This document shows, piece by piece, positions 9,538 to 18,612 of a DNA stretch of 64,000 nt. Position numbers and translations under genes: made by a program. Source of the DNA: Microthrixaceae bacterium (lineage in GTDB: Bacteria; Actinomycetota; Acidimicrobiia; Acidimicrobiales; Microtrichaceae); NCBI GenBank assembly GCA_023957975.1, contig JAMLGM010000005.1, forward strand, positions 165,054 to 229,053, in the 5' to 3' direction. The notes beneath the pieces are model-generated. The model ran no database searches. It was not told the DNA's origin and saw only the letters and a list, made by a program, of their open reading frames with translations. The number at the start of each line of letters is the position of its first letter. Position 1 is the stretch's first letter.

Positions 9538-9580
9538 GTGGTTCCTTTCTTGCGGAGGTGCGTTGTTGGCCGACACCGGG

Positions 9581-9781
9581 TCAGTCGAGGTCGACGATCG
9601 ACAGGGCGTGGGTCGGGCAGTACTTCACGGCGGCCTGCACCGCGCTCCGGTGCTGTTCGCCCGGTTCGGGGATCAGGATGTGCAACTCGTGCTTACGCAC
9701 CTCGAACACGTCGGGGGCTTCGCCCTCACACACGCCGTGGCACTGACACAGGTCGGTGTCCAACTCGATACGAAATGCCAT
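9581..9781 (-). CDS. [3Fe-4S] ferredoxin of the CYP51 locus
   Basis: This 66-residue ferredoxin has Cys12 and Cys18 in CQCHGVCEGEAP plus a C-terminal CPTHALSI. His sits at the position usually taken by the second cysteine of a 4Fe-4S site, which is the [3Fe-4S] pattern of P450 redox partners (compare CQGHAMC in Rv0763c). There is an additional Cys14. It lies 12 bases downstream of the CYP51 gene, so it is the presumed electron donor. A ferredoxin reductase is not in the cluster; the reductase at 42.4 kb carries its own 2Fe-2S domain. Confidence 0.95.
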   Translation of the reverse strand: MAFRIELDTDLCQCHGVCEGEAPDVFEVRKHELHILIPEPGEQHRSAVQAAVKYCPTHALSIVDLD

Positions 9782-9793
9782 GATCGGGCCCCC

Positions 9794-11167
9794 TCAGTCC
9801 TGGCGGCGACGGTACTTCACCGTCGTCGGCGACTTCATTTGCACCACCATCTTCGAGTGGTCGTTGACGTAGGACTCCGGCGGGGCACCCAACTCGAAAT
9901 CCCAGTCCTTCAACAGCACCGACAGAATCACCTTGAGCTGCATCATCGCGAACTGTGCGCCGACGCAACGGTGGCGGCCAGCGCCGAAGGGGATCCAGTT
10001 CCAGGGGTTCTCAAGGTCCTCGGCGCGGCCGTCGAGGTAGCGACCCGGGTCGAAGCGGTCGGCGTCGGGGAAGGACTCCTCGATCCGGTTCGAAATCGCC
10101 GGAGTGGCACCGACCAGCCATCCCTCGGGAACCGTGTAGCCGGCCACCTCGAAGGGTTCCTTGGCCACGCGCAACAGCAGGATGAGTGGCGGGTGAAGGC
10201 GCAACGTCTCTTTGATCGCCGCTTCGGTGATCGGCATTTCCCGCAGCGCCTGATAGGAGGCCGAGCGGCCATCCGCGTACAACTCGTCGAGTTCGCCGCG
10301 CACCGCTGCGAGATGCTCGGGATTGCGCAGCAACTCGATGAGGGTCCAGCTCAGGGTGGTGGAGGTGGTGTGGTGGCCGGCGAACATCATCGAGATGAAC
10401 ATGCCGGTGATGTAGTCGGCGGAGAAAGCGAGCGAGCCGTCCTCGTTCTTGATGCTCAACAACACGTCGACCAGGTCGCGGTCGTCGCCTTCGGGCGCGG
10501 GCTCGGCCAGGCGCTTTTGCAGGATGGCATCGATCAGGGCCACGAGTTCCTCGCGGGCCGCATCTCGTCGGTGAAACGACGCGATGTCCATGTAGGGGTC
10601 GACGAACGCGAGGGCATCGGTGCCCTTTTCGAGATCGTGGAAGAGCTCCGCGAACTCAGCGGTCAGGTCCTCCCGAAACCGCGGACCGATGAGGCAGGTG
10701 GTCGAGGTGTAGATCGTGAGTTCGGCGAACCAGTCGAGCATCTCGAATTGGCCGGCCTCGCCGAAGCGTTCGCACATCCGGTCGATCTCGGCGTGGATCT
10801 TCTCCGCATGGCCGCGCATGTATTTGTCGCGCAGCGCCTGGTTGTGCATCATCTCCCGACGCCGCTCGGCCGAGGCGTCGAACACGACGCCCTCTCCGAA
10901 CACCGGCTTCATGAACGGGTAGGCCTCGGCCTGATCGAGCGCCGATTCGGGTGCCCGAAAGTAGGGCTCGTTCGCCTCGGAGCCGCTCAGTAGTGCCACC
11001 GGGCGATCGACGAGCATGAAGGCGCCCACGTCGCCGTGTTCGGCGCGGACTCTGGCCATGAGGCCGATCGGGTCGTGGCGCAACTCCTCGAGATGGCCGG
11101 TGGTGTCGTCGCCGCCGGAGACGAACTCCGGGATGCGTGGCTCATTGGCGGTGTCGGTGTCGGTCAT
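9794..11167 (-). CDS. cyp51: Cytochrome P450 CYP51 (sterol 14-alpha-demethylase family)
   Basis: This 457-residue P450 matches M. tuberculosis CYP51 along its whole length as I remember that sequence. It has the CYP51 B-C region AYPFMKPVFGEGVVFDAS, the I-helix FISMMFAGHHTTSTTLSW, the ExxR motif KETLRLH, and the heme loop FGAGRHRCVG. The C-terminal NDHSKMVVQ segment is also CYP51-like. The family removes the 14-alpha methyl of lanosterol-type sterols; most actinobacteria with this gene make no sterols, so its natural substrate here is open. It is followed by its ferredoxin and preceded by an SDR. Confidence 0.96.
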   Translation of the reverse strand: MTDTDTANEPRIPEFVSGGDDTTGHLEELRHDPIGLMARVRAEHGDVGAFMLVDRPVALLSGSEANEPYFRAPESALDQAEAYPFMKPVFGEGVVFDASAERRREMMHNQALRDKYMRGHAEKIHAEIDRMCERFGEAGQFEMLDWFAELTIYTSTTCLIGPRFREDLTAEFAELFHDLEKGTDALAFVDPYMDIASFHRRDAAREELVALIDAILQKRLAEPAPEGDDRDLVDVLLSIKNEDGSLAFSADYITGMFISMMFAGHHTTSTTLSWTLIELLRNPEHLAAVRGELDELYADGRSASYQALREMPITEAAIKETLRLHPPLILLLRVAKEPFEVAGYTVPEGWLVGATPAISNRIEESFPDADRFDPGRYLDGRAEDLENPWNWIPFGAGRHRCVGAQFAMMQLKVILSVLLKDWDFELGAPPESYVNDHSKMVVQMKSPTTVKYRRRQD

Positions 11168-11198
11168 GACGGTTCCCCCTGGTCTGAGACCGTTGCGG

Positions 11199-12008
11199 TC
11201 AGTTCGTTTCCGATTGGTCGGAGGTGTCGCTGCGACGCGGCAGCGGCGCCTCCGGGTTGAGTTCGACGAGCGACCACAGCATTCCCCGCGGCGCCGTGGC
11301 GACGTGCACGATGGCCGCGGCTATGTCGTCGGCGTCGATGAACCCGCCGTGGCGCAACACGCCCCAGCGCTGCCATTCGCGCATCGTGTGGTCGAGAAGT
11401 TGTTGGTCCCAGCCCCAACCCATTTCGGTGAGGGTGGGTCCGGGCCGAACGATCGAGGCCCGCACGCCCGTTCCCTCGAATTCCATCTGCGCGGTGCGGG
11501 CGTAGGCCTCGAGCGCAGCCTTCGAGGAGTTGTAGGCGGCCGACATGACCCGCGGGACCGACGCGTTCATCGACGACACGTACACGATGTCGCCGCGACC
11601 TCGCTCGATCATGGCCGAGCCAATCACGGAGGTGAGGCGCTGTGGACCGAAGACGTTGACGTCGTAGTGCCTGGCGAAACGTGCGGCGTCATCGCTGTGT
11701 ACGGTCGACGGCTCGTTGTCGCCGGCGTTGGACACGACGATGTCGATCTCGCCGATCGCCGCCTCGGCGGCTCTGACGCCGGCGTCGATGGAATCGAGGT
11801 CTCCGACGTCCATCGCGACGCCGACCGCCTCACCGCCGTCGGAGCGGATCGCGGCGGCGAGTTCGTCGAGACGGTCGAGGCGCCGCGCCGCGATCGCCAC
11901 CGGGTGCCCGATCGCCGCAAAGGCGCGGGCGGTCGCCGCACCGATGCCGGCCGAGGCCCCCGTGACCAGGACCGGACGGCGGGTCGGGTGCGGTTCGAAC
12001 CGTGCCAT
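11199..12008 (-). CDS. SDR oxidoreductase between the two P450 genes (Rv0765c-like)
   Basis: This 269-residue short-chain dehydrogenase has the nucleotide motif TGASAGIG, NAGD in the central strand and the catalytic AYNSSKAAL. An Arg-Arg pair after beta-2 (AARRLDRL) suggests NADPH. The start ATG 12008 overlaps the stop of the upstream P450 (TGATG), which fixes it. Gene order P450-SDR-CYP51-ferredoxin is the same as Rv0766c-Rv0765c-Rv0764c-Rv0763c. It could reduce a ketone or reoxidise an alcohol formed by either P450. Confidence 0.92.
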   Translation of the reverse strand: MARFEPHPTRRPVLVTGASAGIGAATARAFAAIGHPVAIAARRLDRLDELAAAIRSDGGEAVGVAMDVGDLDSIDAGVRAAEAAIGEIDIVVSNAGDNEPSTVHSDDAARFARHYDVNVFGPQRLTSVIGSAMIERGRGDIVYVSSMNASVPRVMSAAYNSSKAALEAYARTAQMEFEGTGVRASIVRPGPTLTEMGWGWDQQLLDHTMREWQRWGVLRHGGFIDADDIAAAIVHVATAPRGMLWSLVELNPEAPLPRRSDTSDQSETN

Positions 12009-13201
12009 CAGGAGGCGGCCCGCAGCGCCAAGGTGGATGGAAGCGCCGAGAACCCGCGCACGTTGACCGAGTGCACCCGTTCGATACCCGATGGGTCCAG
12101 CTCGTAGCCGGCGACCCTGGCGACGAATTCTTCGAGCGCGACCTTGGCTTCCAGCCGGGCGAGCGAGGCGCCCATGCAGAAGTGCCGTCCGACCCCGAAG
12201 CTCAGGATCTGGCTGGTGTCGCGCCCGATGCGATACTCCTCGGGGGCATCGAACACCGTCTCGTCGTGATTGGCCGAGCCCGCCAGCAACAGCACCCGGG
12301 AACCGGCCGGGATGACACCGCCGGCGATCTCGACATCCTCGGTCGTGGTGCGTGCCAGCACCTGCGAGGAGGTGTCGTAACGCAACGTTTCCTCGATCCA
12401 CTCCTCGACGCTGCGCTGCCCCGACCACACGGCGTCGCGTTGATCCGGGTTGCGCCAAGCCCAGTAGAGCGCGTTGCCCAACAGTTTGGTCGTGGTCTCG
12501 TTGCCGGCGACGACCATCAGGAACAGGAAGGCGACGATCTCGTCGTGGGCGAGCTTCTCGTCGTCGATCTCGGCGTCGATCAACGCACTCGTCAGGTCAT
12601 CGGTACGCGTCTTGCGCCGCTGGGCGACCATGTCGTCGTAGTAACCGAACAGCGTCATCGCCGCCTCGATTCCGGCTGCGGGCACCCCCTCGACCCCTTC
12701 CTCGCGATGCACGAGCAGGTCGGCGAGGCGGCGGATCTCGTCGCGGTCCGCCTTCGGCACCCCCATCATCTCGCTGATGACGTCCATCGGCATGCGCCCG
12801 GCGAAGTCTTTGATGATGTCGTAGGGCTCGCCGTCGCGTGCGCCGTCGAGGTAGTCGATCGCGATCTCGCGGATCTGACCTTCCAACTCGACGACTCGCC
12901 GGGGGGTGAATCCGCGGGCGACCAGGGCGCGCATTCGCGTATGACGAGGCGGATCCATGGCCAGAAACGACATGGTCTTGTAGGCGTGGGGGCCCGTGGC
13001 CTCCTTGTCGAGGGAAACGCCGTCGGCACTTGAGAACCGTGCCGAATCACGAAAGCCCGCGCCCACGTCCTCGTGGCGCGACAGCGCGTAGAAGTTGAGG
13101 TCGTCGTTGCGATAGAGCGGCGCCTCGGAGCGAAGTCGGGCGTAGATTGGGTACGGGTTCTCGTGCGACTCGTAGTCGTACGGGCTGTAGTGAACGGTCA
13201 T
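12008..13201 (-). CDS. Cytochrome P450, CYP123-like
   Basis: This is a 397-residue bacterial P450 with I-helix FLMVVAGNETTTKLL, ExxR in EETLRYD, and heme loop FGVGRHFCMGASLARLEA. Stretches such as LYRNDDLNFYALSRHEDV, GFTPRRVVELE and VHSVNVRGFSALP strongly recall M. tuberculosis CYP123 (Rv0766c), which stands in the same place upstream of CYP51. The start overlaps the stop of the TetR gene in ATGA, so it is the first enzyme gene of the operon. The substrate is unknown. Confidence 0.94.
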   Translation of the reverse strand: MTVHYSPYDYESHENPYPIYARLRSEAPLYRNDDLNFYALSRHEDVGAGFRDSARFSSADGVSLDKEATGPHAYKTMSFLAMDPPRHTRMRALVARGFTPRRVVELEGQIREIAIDYLDGARDGEPYDIIKDFAGRMPMDVISEMMGVPKADRDEIRRLADLLVHREEGVEGVPAAGIEAAMTLFGYYDDMVAQRRKTRTDDLTSALIDAEIDDEKLAHDEIVAFLFLMVVAGNETTTKLLGNALYWAWRNPDQRDAVWSGQRSVEEWIEETLRYDTSSQVLARTTTEDVEIAGGVIPAGSRVLLLAGSANHDETVFDAPEEYRIGRDTSQILSFGVGRHFCMGASLARLEAKVALEEFVARVAGYELDPSGIERVHSVNVRGFSALPSTLALRAAS

Positions 13202-13776
13202 GTGCGTCCCCCCAAGATGAGTGTTGCGGATTCGATGAGGCGGTCGCCGAGCTCGTCGTACGACAGGTGGCCGGTGCCGGCCTGGAGCAGGGCTCCGGCG
13301 TAGAGCAGTTCGAGCGAGTGGACGACCAACAGATCGTCCGCGCCGAGCGAGTTGGTGAGTCGGATGCGGATGTTGGCGCCGATGCGGTCGCGCAGTCGTT
13401 TCACCTGCGGATCATGGGCCAGCAGTGCGGTGGTCACCGCCGCGGAGAGCTCGGGCTCGTCGGCCACCAGGTTCGACACGGACCGCAGAGCGTCGGCGAC
13501 GCGTTGAGCGGCCGGGCGGTCGTCGTTGGACTGTGGGAGCGGCAACTCCTTGAGTCGACGCCAGAACACCTCCGACACGAGGTGCTCCTTGGAATCGAAG
13601 TAGGTGTAGGCCGTCGCGGCCGCCACCCCCGCCCGGGCGGCGACGTTGCGCACCGTCAGCCCGGCGAAGCCGACCGTTCGGATCTCGTCGACAGCCGCGT
13701 CGACCAGACGATTGATCGTCTCGACCTGACGGGGAGACGGGCGCTCGGAGCGTGCGGCGACTGCTGAACTGGACAT
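13198..13776 (-). CDS. TetR-family regulator heading the CYP51 operon (Rv0767c-like)
   Basis: This 192-residue TetR protein has its helix-turn-helix at about residues 37-57 (LTVRNVAARAGVAAATAYTY) and FDSKEHLVSEVF after it. The C-terminal half is the variable ligand domain. The gene is co-transcribed with the P450 genes through an ATGA overlap. Two perfect CTGGACA-N2-TGTCCAG palindromes lie in its promoter, one covering the start codon, so autoregulation of the whole operon is very likely. The ligand is unknown; a lipid or sterol-like P450 substrate would fit. Confidence 0.93.
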   Translation of the reverse strand: MSSSAVAARSERPSPRQVETINRLVDAAVDEIRTVGFAGLTVRNVAARAGVAAATAYTYFDSKEHLVSEVFWRRLKELPLPQSNDDRPAAQRVADALRSVSNLVADEPELSAAVTTALLAHDPQVKRLRDRIGANIRIRLTNSLGADDLLVVHSLELLYAGALLQAGTGHLSYDELGDRLIESATLILGGRT

Positions 13777-13814
13777 GTGTCCAGGACACTACTGGACACC
13801 TGTCCAGTTTTCAA
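13769..13814 (-). promoter_or_regulatory. Promoter of the CYP51 operon with two TetR operators
   Basis: Two perfect inverted repeats, CTGGACA-N2-TGTCCAG, lie at 13769-13784 and 13792-13807, with centres 23 bases apart. On the minus strand TTGAAA (13814-13809) and TAGTGT (13791-13786) are separated by exactly 17 bases, and the second palindrome fills that spacer. The first palindrome covers the expected transcription start and the ATG at 13776. Binding at either site would block RNA polymerase. The promoter hexamers are my reading; the repeats are directly visible. Confidence 0.8.
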
Positions 13815-13918
13815 CCAGCAATAGCGGTTGCGCCAAACGCATCGCGACACAGGACTCGGCGCGCTAGCGGGTCGGATGTGACCCGCTGGCGCGCCCAGTC
13901 CCCGCGAGACCGCCCGCT

Positions 13919-14737
13919 TCAACCCCGTGGCAACAATGCCAACTGGCGCGACTGGGCCACCAACGTGCCCGCAGCGTCCCAATACCAGCCATCGACCTCC
14001 ATGAATCCGGTACTGACGAATCGGGTCCGTACCTCACAACAGAGCCAGTCGTCGACGGGCACGGCACGGATGTGGCCGGTGAGTTCCACCGTCGGCGCCC
14101 ACCCCATCGGCAGGTCGAGATTGAAGATGGTCGGAGGGAAGGCGTCGATGGCCACGAGCAGTGCGTCAGTGGTCAACAGCTCGCCGTCGCCGAGACGGAA
14201 CCACCCGCGATAGCGCGGCATACCGGTGCGTTCACCGAACACGAAACCGAGGTCGCGAGGGTCGATCAGGAGGTCGACCCGACGCATGAATTCGGGCGTC
14301 GTTTCCTGGGCCCCCATCTCAACGCACTCCTGTCGTGGCAACACGTCGGGTGCGGCGCCGTCGATCCAGGTCGGAAACTCGCCGCGCTCGGACAGATCGC
14401 CGTAGGTGGCGAGCGCGGTGATGACCGGCTTGGAGTCGGCGTTGAGCATCGTCGCCCGTGCCGTCGAGAAACGCTTCCCCTCCTTGACGGTTTCGACATC
14501 GATGCTGACGGGACCCGGCCGTCCCGGCGACAGGTAGTGCGCGGTGATCGTCATCGGATCCGGCCGCCCGGTGACCTCGGCGATCGATCGGCCCACGATT
14601 GCGAGCAGGTAGCCGCCGTGGGTGTTGCCGAGGATGTCCCACCCGTCGTGGATGGTGGCGCGGCAACGGGTCGAGTCGGGTTGTTCTTCGTGTGGAGTCC
14701 GCCCGAGGCGGGTCACCGCTGAAGCATCGAGGTACAT
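13919..14737 (-). CDS. Acyl-CoA thioesterase-like double-hotdog protein
   Basis: This 272-residue protein of the TesB/4HBT_3-like thioesterase group has GNTHGGYLLAIVGRSIAEVTG (hotdog helix with the conserved HGGY turn), PMTITAHYLSPGRPGPVSID in the first hotdog and MGWAPTVELTGHIRA plus a GWYWDAAGTLVAQSRQ end in the second. Such enzymes hydrolyse acyl-CoA esters. It is upstream of the TetR operon on the same strand, but the operator-bearing promoter lies between them, so it need not be part of that operon. Confidence 0.85.
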   Translation of the reverse strand: MYLDASAVTRLGRTPHEEQPDSTRCRATIHDGWDILGNTHGGYLLAIVGRSIAEVTGRPDPMTITAHYLSPGRPGPVSIDVETVKEGKRFSTARATMLNADSKPVITALATYGDLSERGEFPTWIDGAAPDVLPRQECVEMGAQETTPEFMRRVDLLIDPRDLGFVFGERTGMPRYRGWFRLGDGELLTTDALLVAIDAFPPTIFNLDLPMGWAPTVELTGHIRAVPVDDWLCCEVRTRFVSTGFMEVDGWYWDAAGTLVAQSRQLALLPRG

Positions 14738-15058
14738 CGGGCCACTCGACCACAGCCGACTCGACGCTGTCCAACGTCAGCGGTCAGCGACGACCGGCCC
14801 GCAGACGCGGGTGTGCACGACTCCGATCCCCTTGGGCTACAATTGGTCCTGCGGTTGGCGGGGCGTTCCCGCTCATCCGGCCCCTCGCCTCGGCGTCGGT
14901 TCGGGTCCTTCCGCAGGGGGTCACGTGCCAGACGGTCGACCCCACGTCTTGCGGACGACGTTTCATCGCCTTCGCGAGCAGCCATTCTCCAACACCTCAC
15001 CGCCGTCGATGCTCGACGGTGATGGTTCATCGATGCATCGACGGGGCTCGCCACACCT
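14738..15058. other. 321-base intergenic region between divergent thioesterase and helicase genes
   Basis: No reading frame or RNA gene is convincing here. A TACAAT hexamer at 14838-14843 (plus strand) could be a -10 element for the helicase, but no good -35 sits at the right distance. No long inverted repeat was found. Confidence 0.4.
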
Positions 15059-18000
15059 ATGGCCGACGCACACAACAGTTCCGCTGCCACAGCCGCTGCG
15101 ACCGACGACCAGTTCCGCTCGGCGGTCGAGGCGCACGCGTACGGCGAAGCAACGCCGGAACAGATGGAGATCCTGCAGGCCGACGAACGCCGCTGGACCA
15201 ACATGCTCATCCACCTCCTCGAGGACACCGAGAACACGATCGAGGTTCTCGAGGCATCCCAGGACGAGGACCGTTTCCAGGCACTCGCCGATTTCCAGAC
15301 CGAGCACCGGCATCTGATCTCGGCCTATGCCCGCCTCACCGGAGACGTCGAGGCCCTCGACATCGATCCGAACCACGCCGGCCTCGGCCATCCGACGGCG
15401 GTGCTGTTGCAGCTCAGTTGGGAGCCCGGCAAGGTCATCGCCTGGGCCGCGGGCCCGACCGTCGGGGCCGCAGACCTCGACCGGGTCGCAGAGTTGCTGT
15501 CCCAGGCCGGTGCCTCCGCTTCGGGATGGTCGAAACACCCGTCGATCAAACTCCCCGACGGCACCAGCGCCGAGGCACTGGCCATCCCCGCCAGCGAACT
15601 CCTCGGCTGGCTCGTGAGCCTCGGCGGCGACGACGCCAGCCCACTCGTCGGGCCCTCCGGGCGATGGCTCGGCCAGGTCGCGGTGTGGGCGGTCGACCTC
15701 GCGGCGCGTGGAGCGATGGTGCCGCTGTTGCGTCAACGTCGCCGCAACAAGAAGAACCACGATCCGAACCTCAGCGCCTTTTCGGTGCGGTGGACCCCGA
15801 CGCTCATCGACAACGAGCGCCTCGAGTACTTCGCCGAGACGATGCCGGGCGCGTGCACCGCGGCCTCGCCGGCCACCGACGGCCGCGAAGTCGTCAAGAC
15901 CGCGCTCACCGGCATGGTCGATGCCATCTGTCGCATGGCGGCATCGATGGTGGACGTACCCGCTCCCCCGCCCCAGGTGCGCAATGCGCGAGACACTGCC
16001 GAGACCTTCCTCGCCAGCCTCGACGGCAGCCACTTCGACGCGCCGACCCACTGCGGCAACGAACTCGTGGGGCGCATCGATCGCTGGGCGCGACCGGTCG
16101 TCAACGGCAACCCCAACCGACTCATCCTGCAACTCGATCCGCCCGACACCGCCAACGCCTGGCACCTCATCGTGTTGGCCGAGGATCCCGATGGGCAGCT
16201 CGTTTCGGTCGAGGTTGCGCTCGTCAATGCCGGCGCGCGGCGTCGGGAAATCGAAGACCAACTCGTGCGGCTCGAACGGCTCCTTCCGGTGCTGTTGCGC
16301 CCGGGGTCCAACCGGCGCGGCGAGGTGTTGCTGAGCCAGGACGAGGCCTGGGAGCTGATGAGCAAGACCGGGCCCGAACTCGCCATGTCGGGCTACGACG
16401 TGCGGGTGCCGGCGCTGTCGACGAGGAAGGCGACCCCCTCGCTGCGGCTCACCTCCGAGTCCACGGGCAGCGTCGTCGGGGCACATCAACTGGCAAACGT
16501 ACGGTGGTCGGCGGTTTTCGACGATGTCGAGCTCACCGCCGCCGACATCAGCCGCCTCGCCCAGGAGGCGCGGCCGCTCGTGCGATCCGGCGGCCGTTGG
16601 GTGGCGATCGACCACCAGGACCTGGCGAATGCCGCCGCAGCCCTCGCCGAACGCTCCACGACCACTCAACTCACCGGCGCCGAAATGCTGCGCCAGGCGC
16701 TCGGCTTGGACGGAGGCGGGCTGTCGGGCGGGATCAGCCTTGCCGGCTCCGGCTGGGCGAACGACCTGCTTGCGGCGGCGGGGGCGGTGTCGGCCGCAGA
16801 TGTCGAGACCCCACCCGAGTTCGACGGCGACCTGCGGTCCTATCAAAAGGAGGCGCTCGGATGGCTCGGCTTCCTCGACGAAGCCGGCCTTGGCGGCTGC
16901 CTTGCGCTCGACATGGGGCTGGGTAAGACCCCGACGATGCTCGCGCACCTTGCGCAGACCAGCGAGGGGGGCCCAGCGCTCGTCATCGCACCGCCGGCGG
17001 TGATCGGCAACTGGGCATCGGAGGCGCACAAGTTCACCCCGAAGCTCAAGATCATGGTCCATCACGGCCCGAGCCGTGCCGAGGGCCGCCAGATCGCGCA
17101 GATCGCCGCGCTCAACGACGTCATCATCACGACCTACGGCACGGCCGTGCGCGACATTGCCGATCTCGAGGACATCGAGTGGGCCCGAGTGGTGCTCGAC
17201 GAGGCACAGGCGATCAAGAACCCTGCGAACGACACCTCACGGCAGCTTCGACGGCTCAACGCCCGCTGCAAGGTGGCCCTCACGGGCACTCCCATCGAGA
17301 ACGGCCTCGGCGACCTGTGGTCGATTCTCGATTTCACCAACCCCGGCCTCGTCGGGGCACGGTCGCAGTTCATCGCATCGCTTCAGGCCACCAACGGTGC
17401 CGGGGCCGAAGGAGCCGAGAGCGCACTGCGCACGCTCAACGGCATCCTGGTGTTCCGCCGCACCAAGTCGGAACCGGCGATCGCTGCGGAACTGCCCGAT
17501 CGCGTCGACACCCTCGATCACTGCTCGATGACCCCCGAACAGATCGGGTTGTATCAGGCGGTGCTCGACCGGCTCGTGACCCACAGCTCCGACGACGCCG
17601 AACCGCGCAAGGGTGAGGTGCTCGCGGCGATCACCGCGCTCAAACAGATCTGCAACCACCCCGCCGCCTACCAGGACGACGGCCGCCCACTCGCGGGCCG
17701 ATCCGGCAAGCTCGCCCGCCTCGAGGAGATCGTCCACTCGGTGTTCGCCGTCGGCGAGAAGGTGTTGATCTTCACGCACTTCGCCGAGTGGGGTGGCCGC
17801 ATGGCACAGCACCTGACGTCGATCACCGGCAAGAAGGTGAACTGCTATCACGGCGGACTGAGCCGCACGGTGCGCGACGAGATGATCCGCGAGTTCCAGC
17901 AGTCCGATGGGCCCGGCGCGCTCGTGCTGTCGCTGAAAGCCGGTGGAACCGGCCTGAACCTGACCGCCGCGAGCCACGTCGTGTTGTATGACCGTTGGTG

Positions 18001-18292
18001 GAACCCGGCGGTCGAGGATCAGGCCCGAGATCGCGCCTGGAGAATCGGCCAAACCAAGACGGTCATCTGCCACCGGCTCGTGTGCCCGGGCACGGTCGAC
18101 GAGAAGGTCGAGGAGGTCGTGGCCGACAAGCGTCGCATCGCCGATCTCGTCTTGCCCAAGTCGTCGTCGCTGTCCGACCTCGACGCCGATCAGTTGCGTC
18201 AGGCCCTGGGGCTCAACGCCGATGCCATCCTCACCGAGGAGTCCGAGTTGGCCGAAGAGAACGAGTTGCTCACCGGAGGTGCCCTCGCATGA
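15059..18292 (+). CDS. Snf2-family DEAD/DEAH-box helicase (HelZ-like)
   Basis: This 1077-residue protein has a family-specific N-terminal region (to about 560) and a C-terminal Snf2 ATPase engine. Walker A reads DMGLGKTPTM at about residues 618-627, motif II is LDEAQAIKN near 713, motif III LTGTPIENGLGDLWSI follows, and the second RecA lobe carries SLKAGGTGLNLTAASHVV and QARDRAWRIGQTKTV. Length and layout fit actinobacterial HelZ-type proteins (M. tuberculosis Rv2101). It is expected to be a dsDNA-dependent translocase remodelling protein-DNA complexes. A small gene follows with an ATGA overlap. Confidence 0.92.
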   Translation: MADAHNSSAATAAATDDQFRSAVEAHAYGEATPEQMEILQADERRWTNMLIHLLEDTENTIEVLEASQDEDRFQALADFQTEHRHLISAYARLTGDVEALDIDPNHAGLGHPTAVLLQLSWEPGKVIAWAAGPTVGAADLDRVAELLSQAGASASGWSKHPSIKLPDGTSAEALAIPASELLGWLVSLGGDDASPLVGPSGRWLGQVAVWAVDLAARGAMVPLLRQRRRNKKNHDPNLSAFSVRWTPTLIDNERLEYFAETMPGACTAASPATDGREVVKTALTGMVDAICRMAASMVDVPAPPPQVRNARDTAETFLASLDGSHFDAPTHCGNELVGRIDRWARPVVNGNPNRLILQLDPPDTANAWHLIVLAEDPDGQLVSVEVALVNAGARRREIEDQLVRLERLLPVLLRPGSNRRGEVLLSQDEAWELMSKTGPELAMSGYDVRVPALSTRKATPSLRLTSESTGSVVGAHQLANVRWSAVFDDVELTAADISRLAQEARPLVRSGGRWVAIDHQDLANAAAALAERSTTTQLTGAEMLRQALGLDGGGLSGGISLAGSGWANDLLAAAGAVSAADVETPPEFDGDLRSYQKEALGWLGFLDEAGLGGCLALDMGLGKTPTMLAHLAQTSEGGPALVIAPPAVIGNWASEAHKFTPKLKIMVHHGPSRAEGRQIAQIAALNDVIITTYGTAVRDIADLEDIEWARVVLDEAQAIKNPANDTSRQLRRLNARCKVALTGTPIENGLGDLWSILDFTNPGLVGARSQFIASLQATNGAGAEGAESALRTLNGILVFRRTKSEPAIAAELPDRVDTLDHCSMTPEQIGLYQAVLDRLVTHSSDDAEPRKGEVLAAITALKQICNHPAAYQDDGRPLAGRSGKLARLEEIVHSVFAVGEKVLIFTHFAEWGGRMAQHLTSITGKKVNCYHGGLSRTVRDEMIREFQQSDGPGALVLSLKAGGTGLNLTAASHVVLYDRWWNPAVEDQARDRAWRIGQTKTVICHRLVCPGTVDEKVEEVVADKRRIADLVLPKSSSLSDLDADQLRQALGLNADAILTEESELAEENELLTGGALA

Positions 18293-18597
18293 GCCGATCC
18301 CGTCGATCCAACAAGCAACGATCCCAGGGCACCCAGCGCTACGCGGCTCAAGGCGCCGCTCGCGGCGCGAGGGCTCAGGCGCCGACCCGCGACTTCTGGG
18401 GGAGTTTCGACGACCTACCCGAGGGCGACGAACGAGTGCACCCGGCCGCCGACCCCGCCGCCGTCGTGTTGTCGCTGGGCAGTCCGCCGCTCGTCGGCCA
18501 CGAGCAACTCGCCGAGCACTACTTCCGCGCCATCTACGAACGCGCGGGCGGCTTGGCCTACGCGGTCGCCGCCGGCAACGCGATGATCGCCGAGTAG
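18289..18597 (+). CDS. Small protein coupled to the Snf2 helicase
   Basis: ATG 18289 overlaps the helicase stop (ATGA) and is preceded by GGAGGT at 18275-18280, so this 102-residue frame is almost certainly translated. The first 35 residues are basic and disordered (SRRSNKQRSQ); the rest contains DFWGSFDDLPEGDERVHPA and a helical end. Small proteins of this kind often accompany HelZ-type helicases, and a partner role is inferred from coupling alone. Its stop is followed directly by a long palindrome. Confidence 0.8.
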   Translation: MSRSRRSNKQRSQGTQRYAAQGAARGARAQAPTRDFWGSFDDLPEGDERVHPAADPAAVVLSLGSPPLVGHEQLAEHYFRAIYERAGGLAYAVAAGNAMIAE

Positions 18598-18612
18598 CGC
18601 CCCTGCCCCGCC

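Noticed and set aside
11980..12000. GGTTCGAACC-like sequence suggesting a tRNA.
   Set aside because: It is coding sequence at the N-terminus of the SDR gene (ARFEPHP) and no cloverleaf fits.
14963..17065. An open frame of 700 codons on the minus strand.
   Set aside because: It is antisense to the Snf2 helicase, which has all its motifs on the plus strand.
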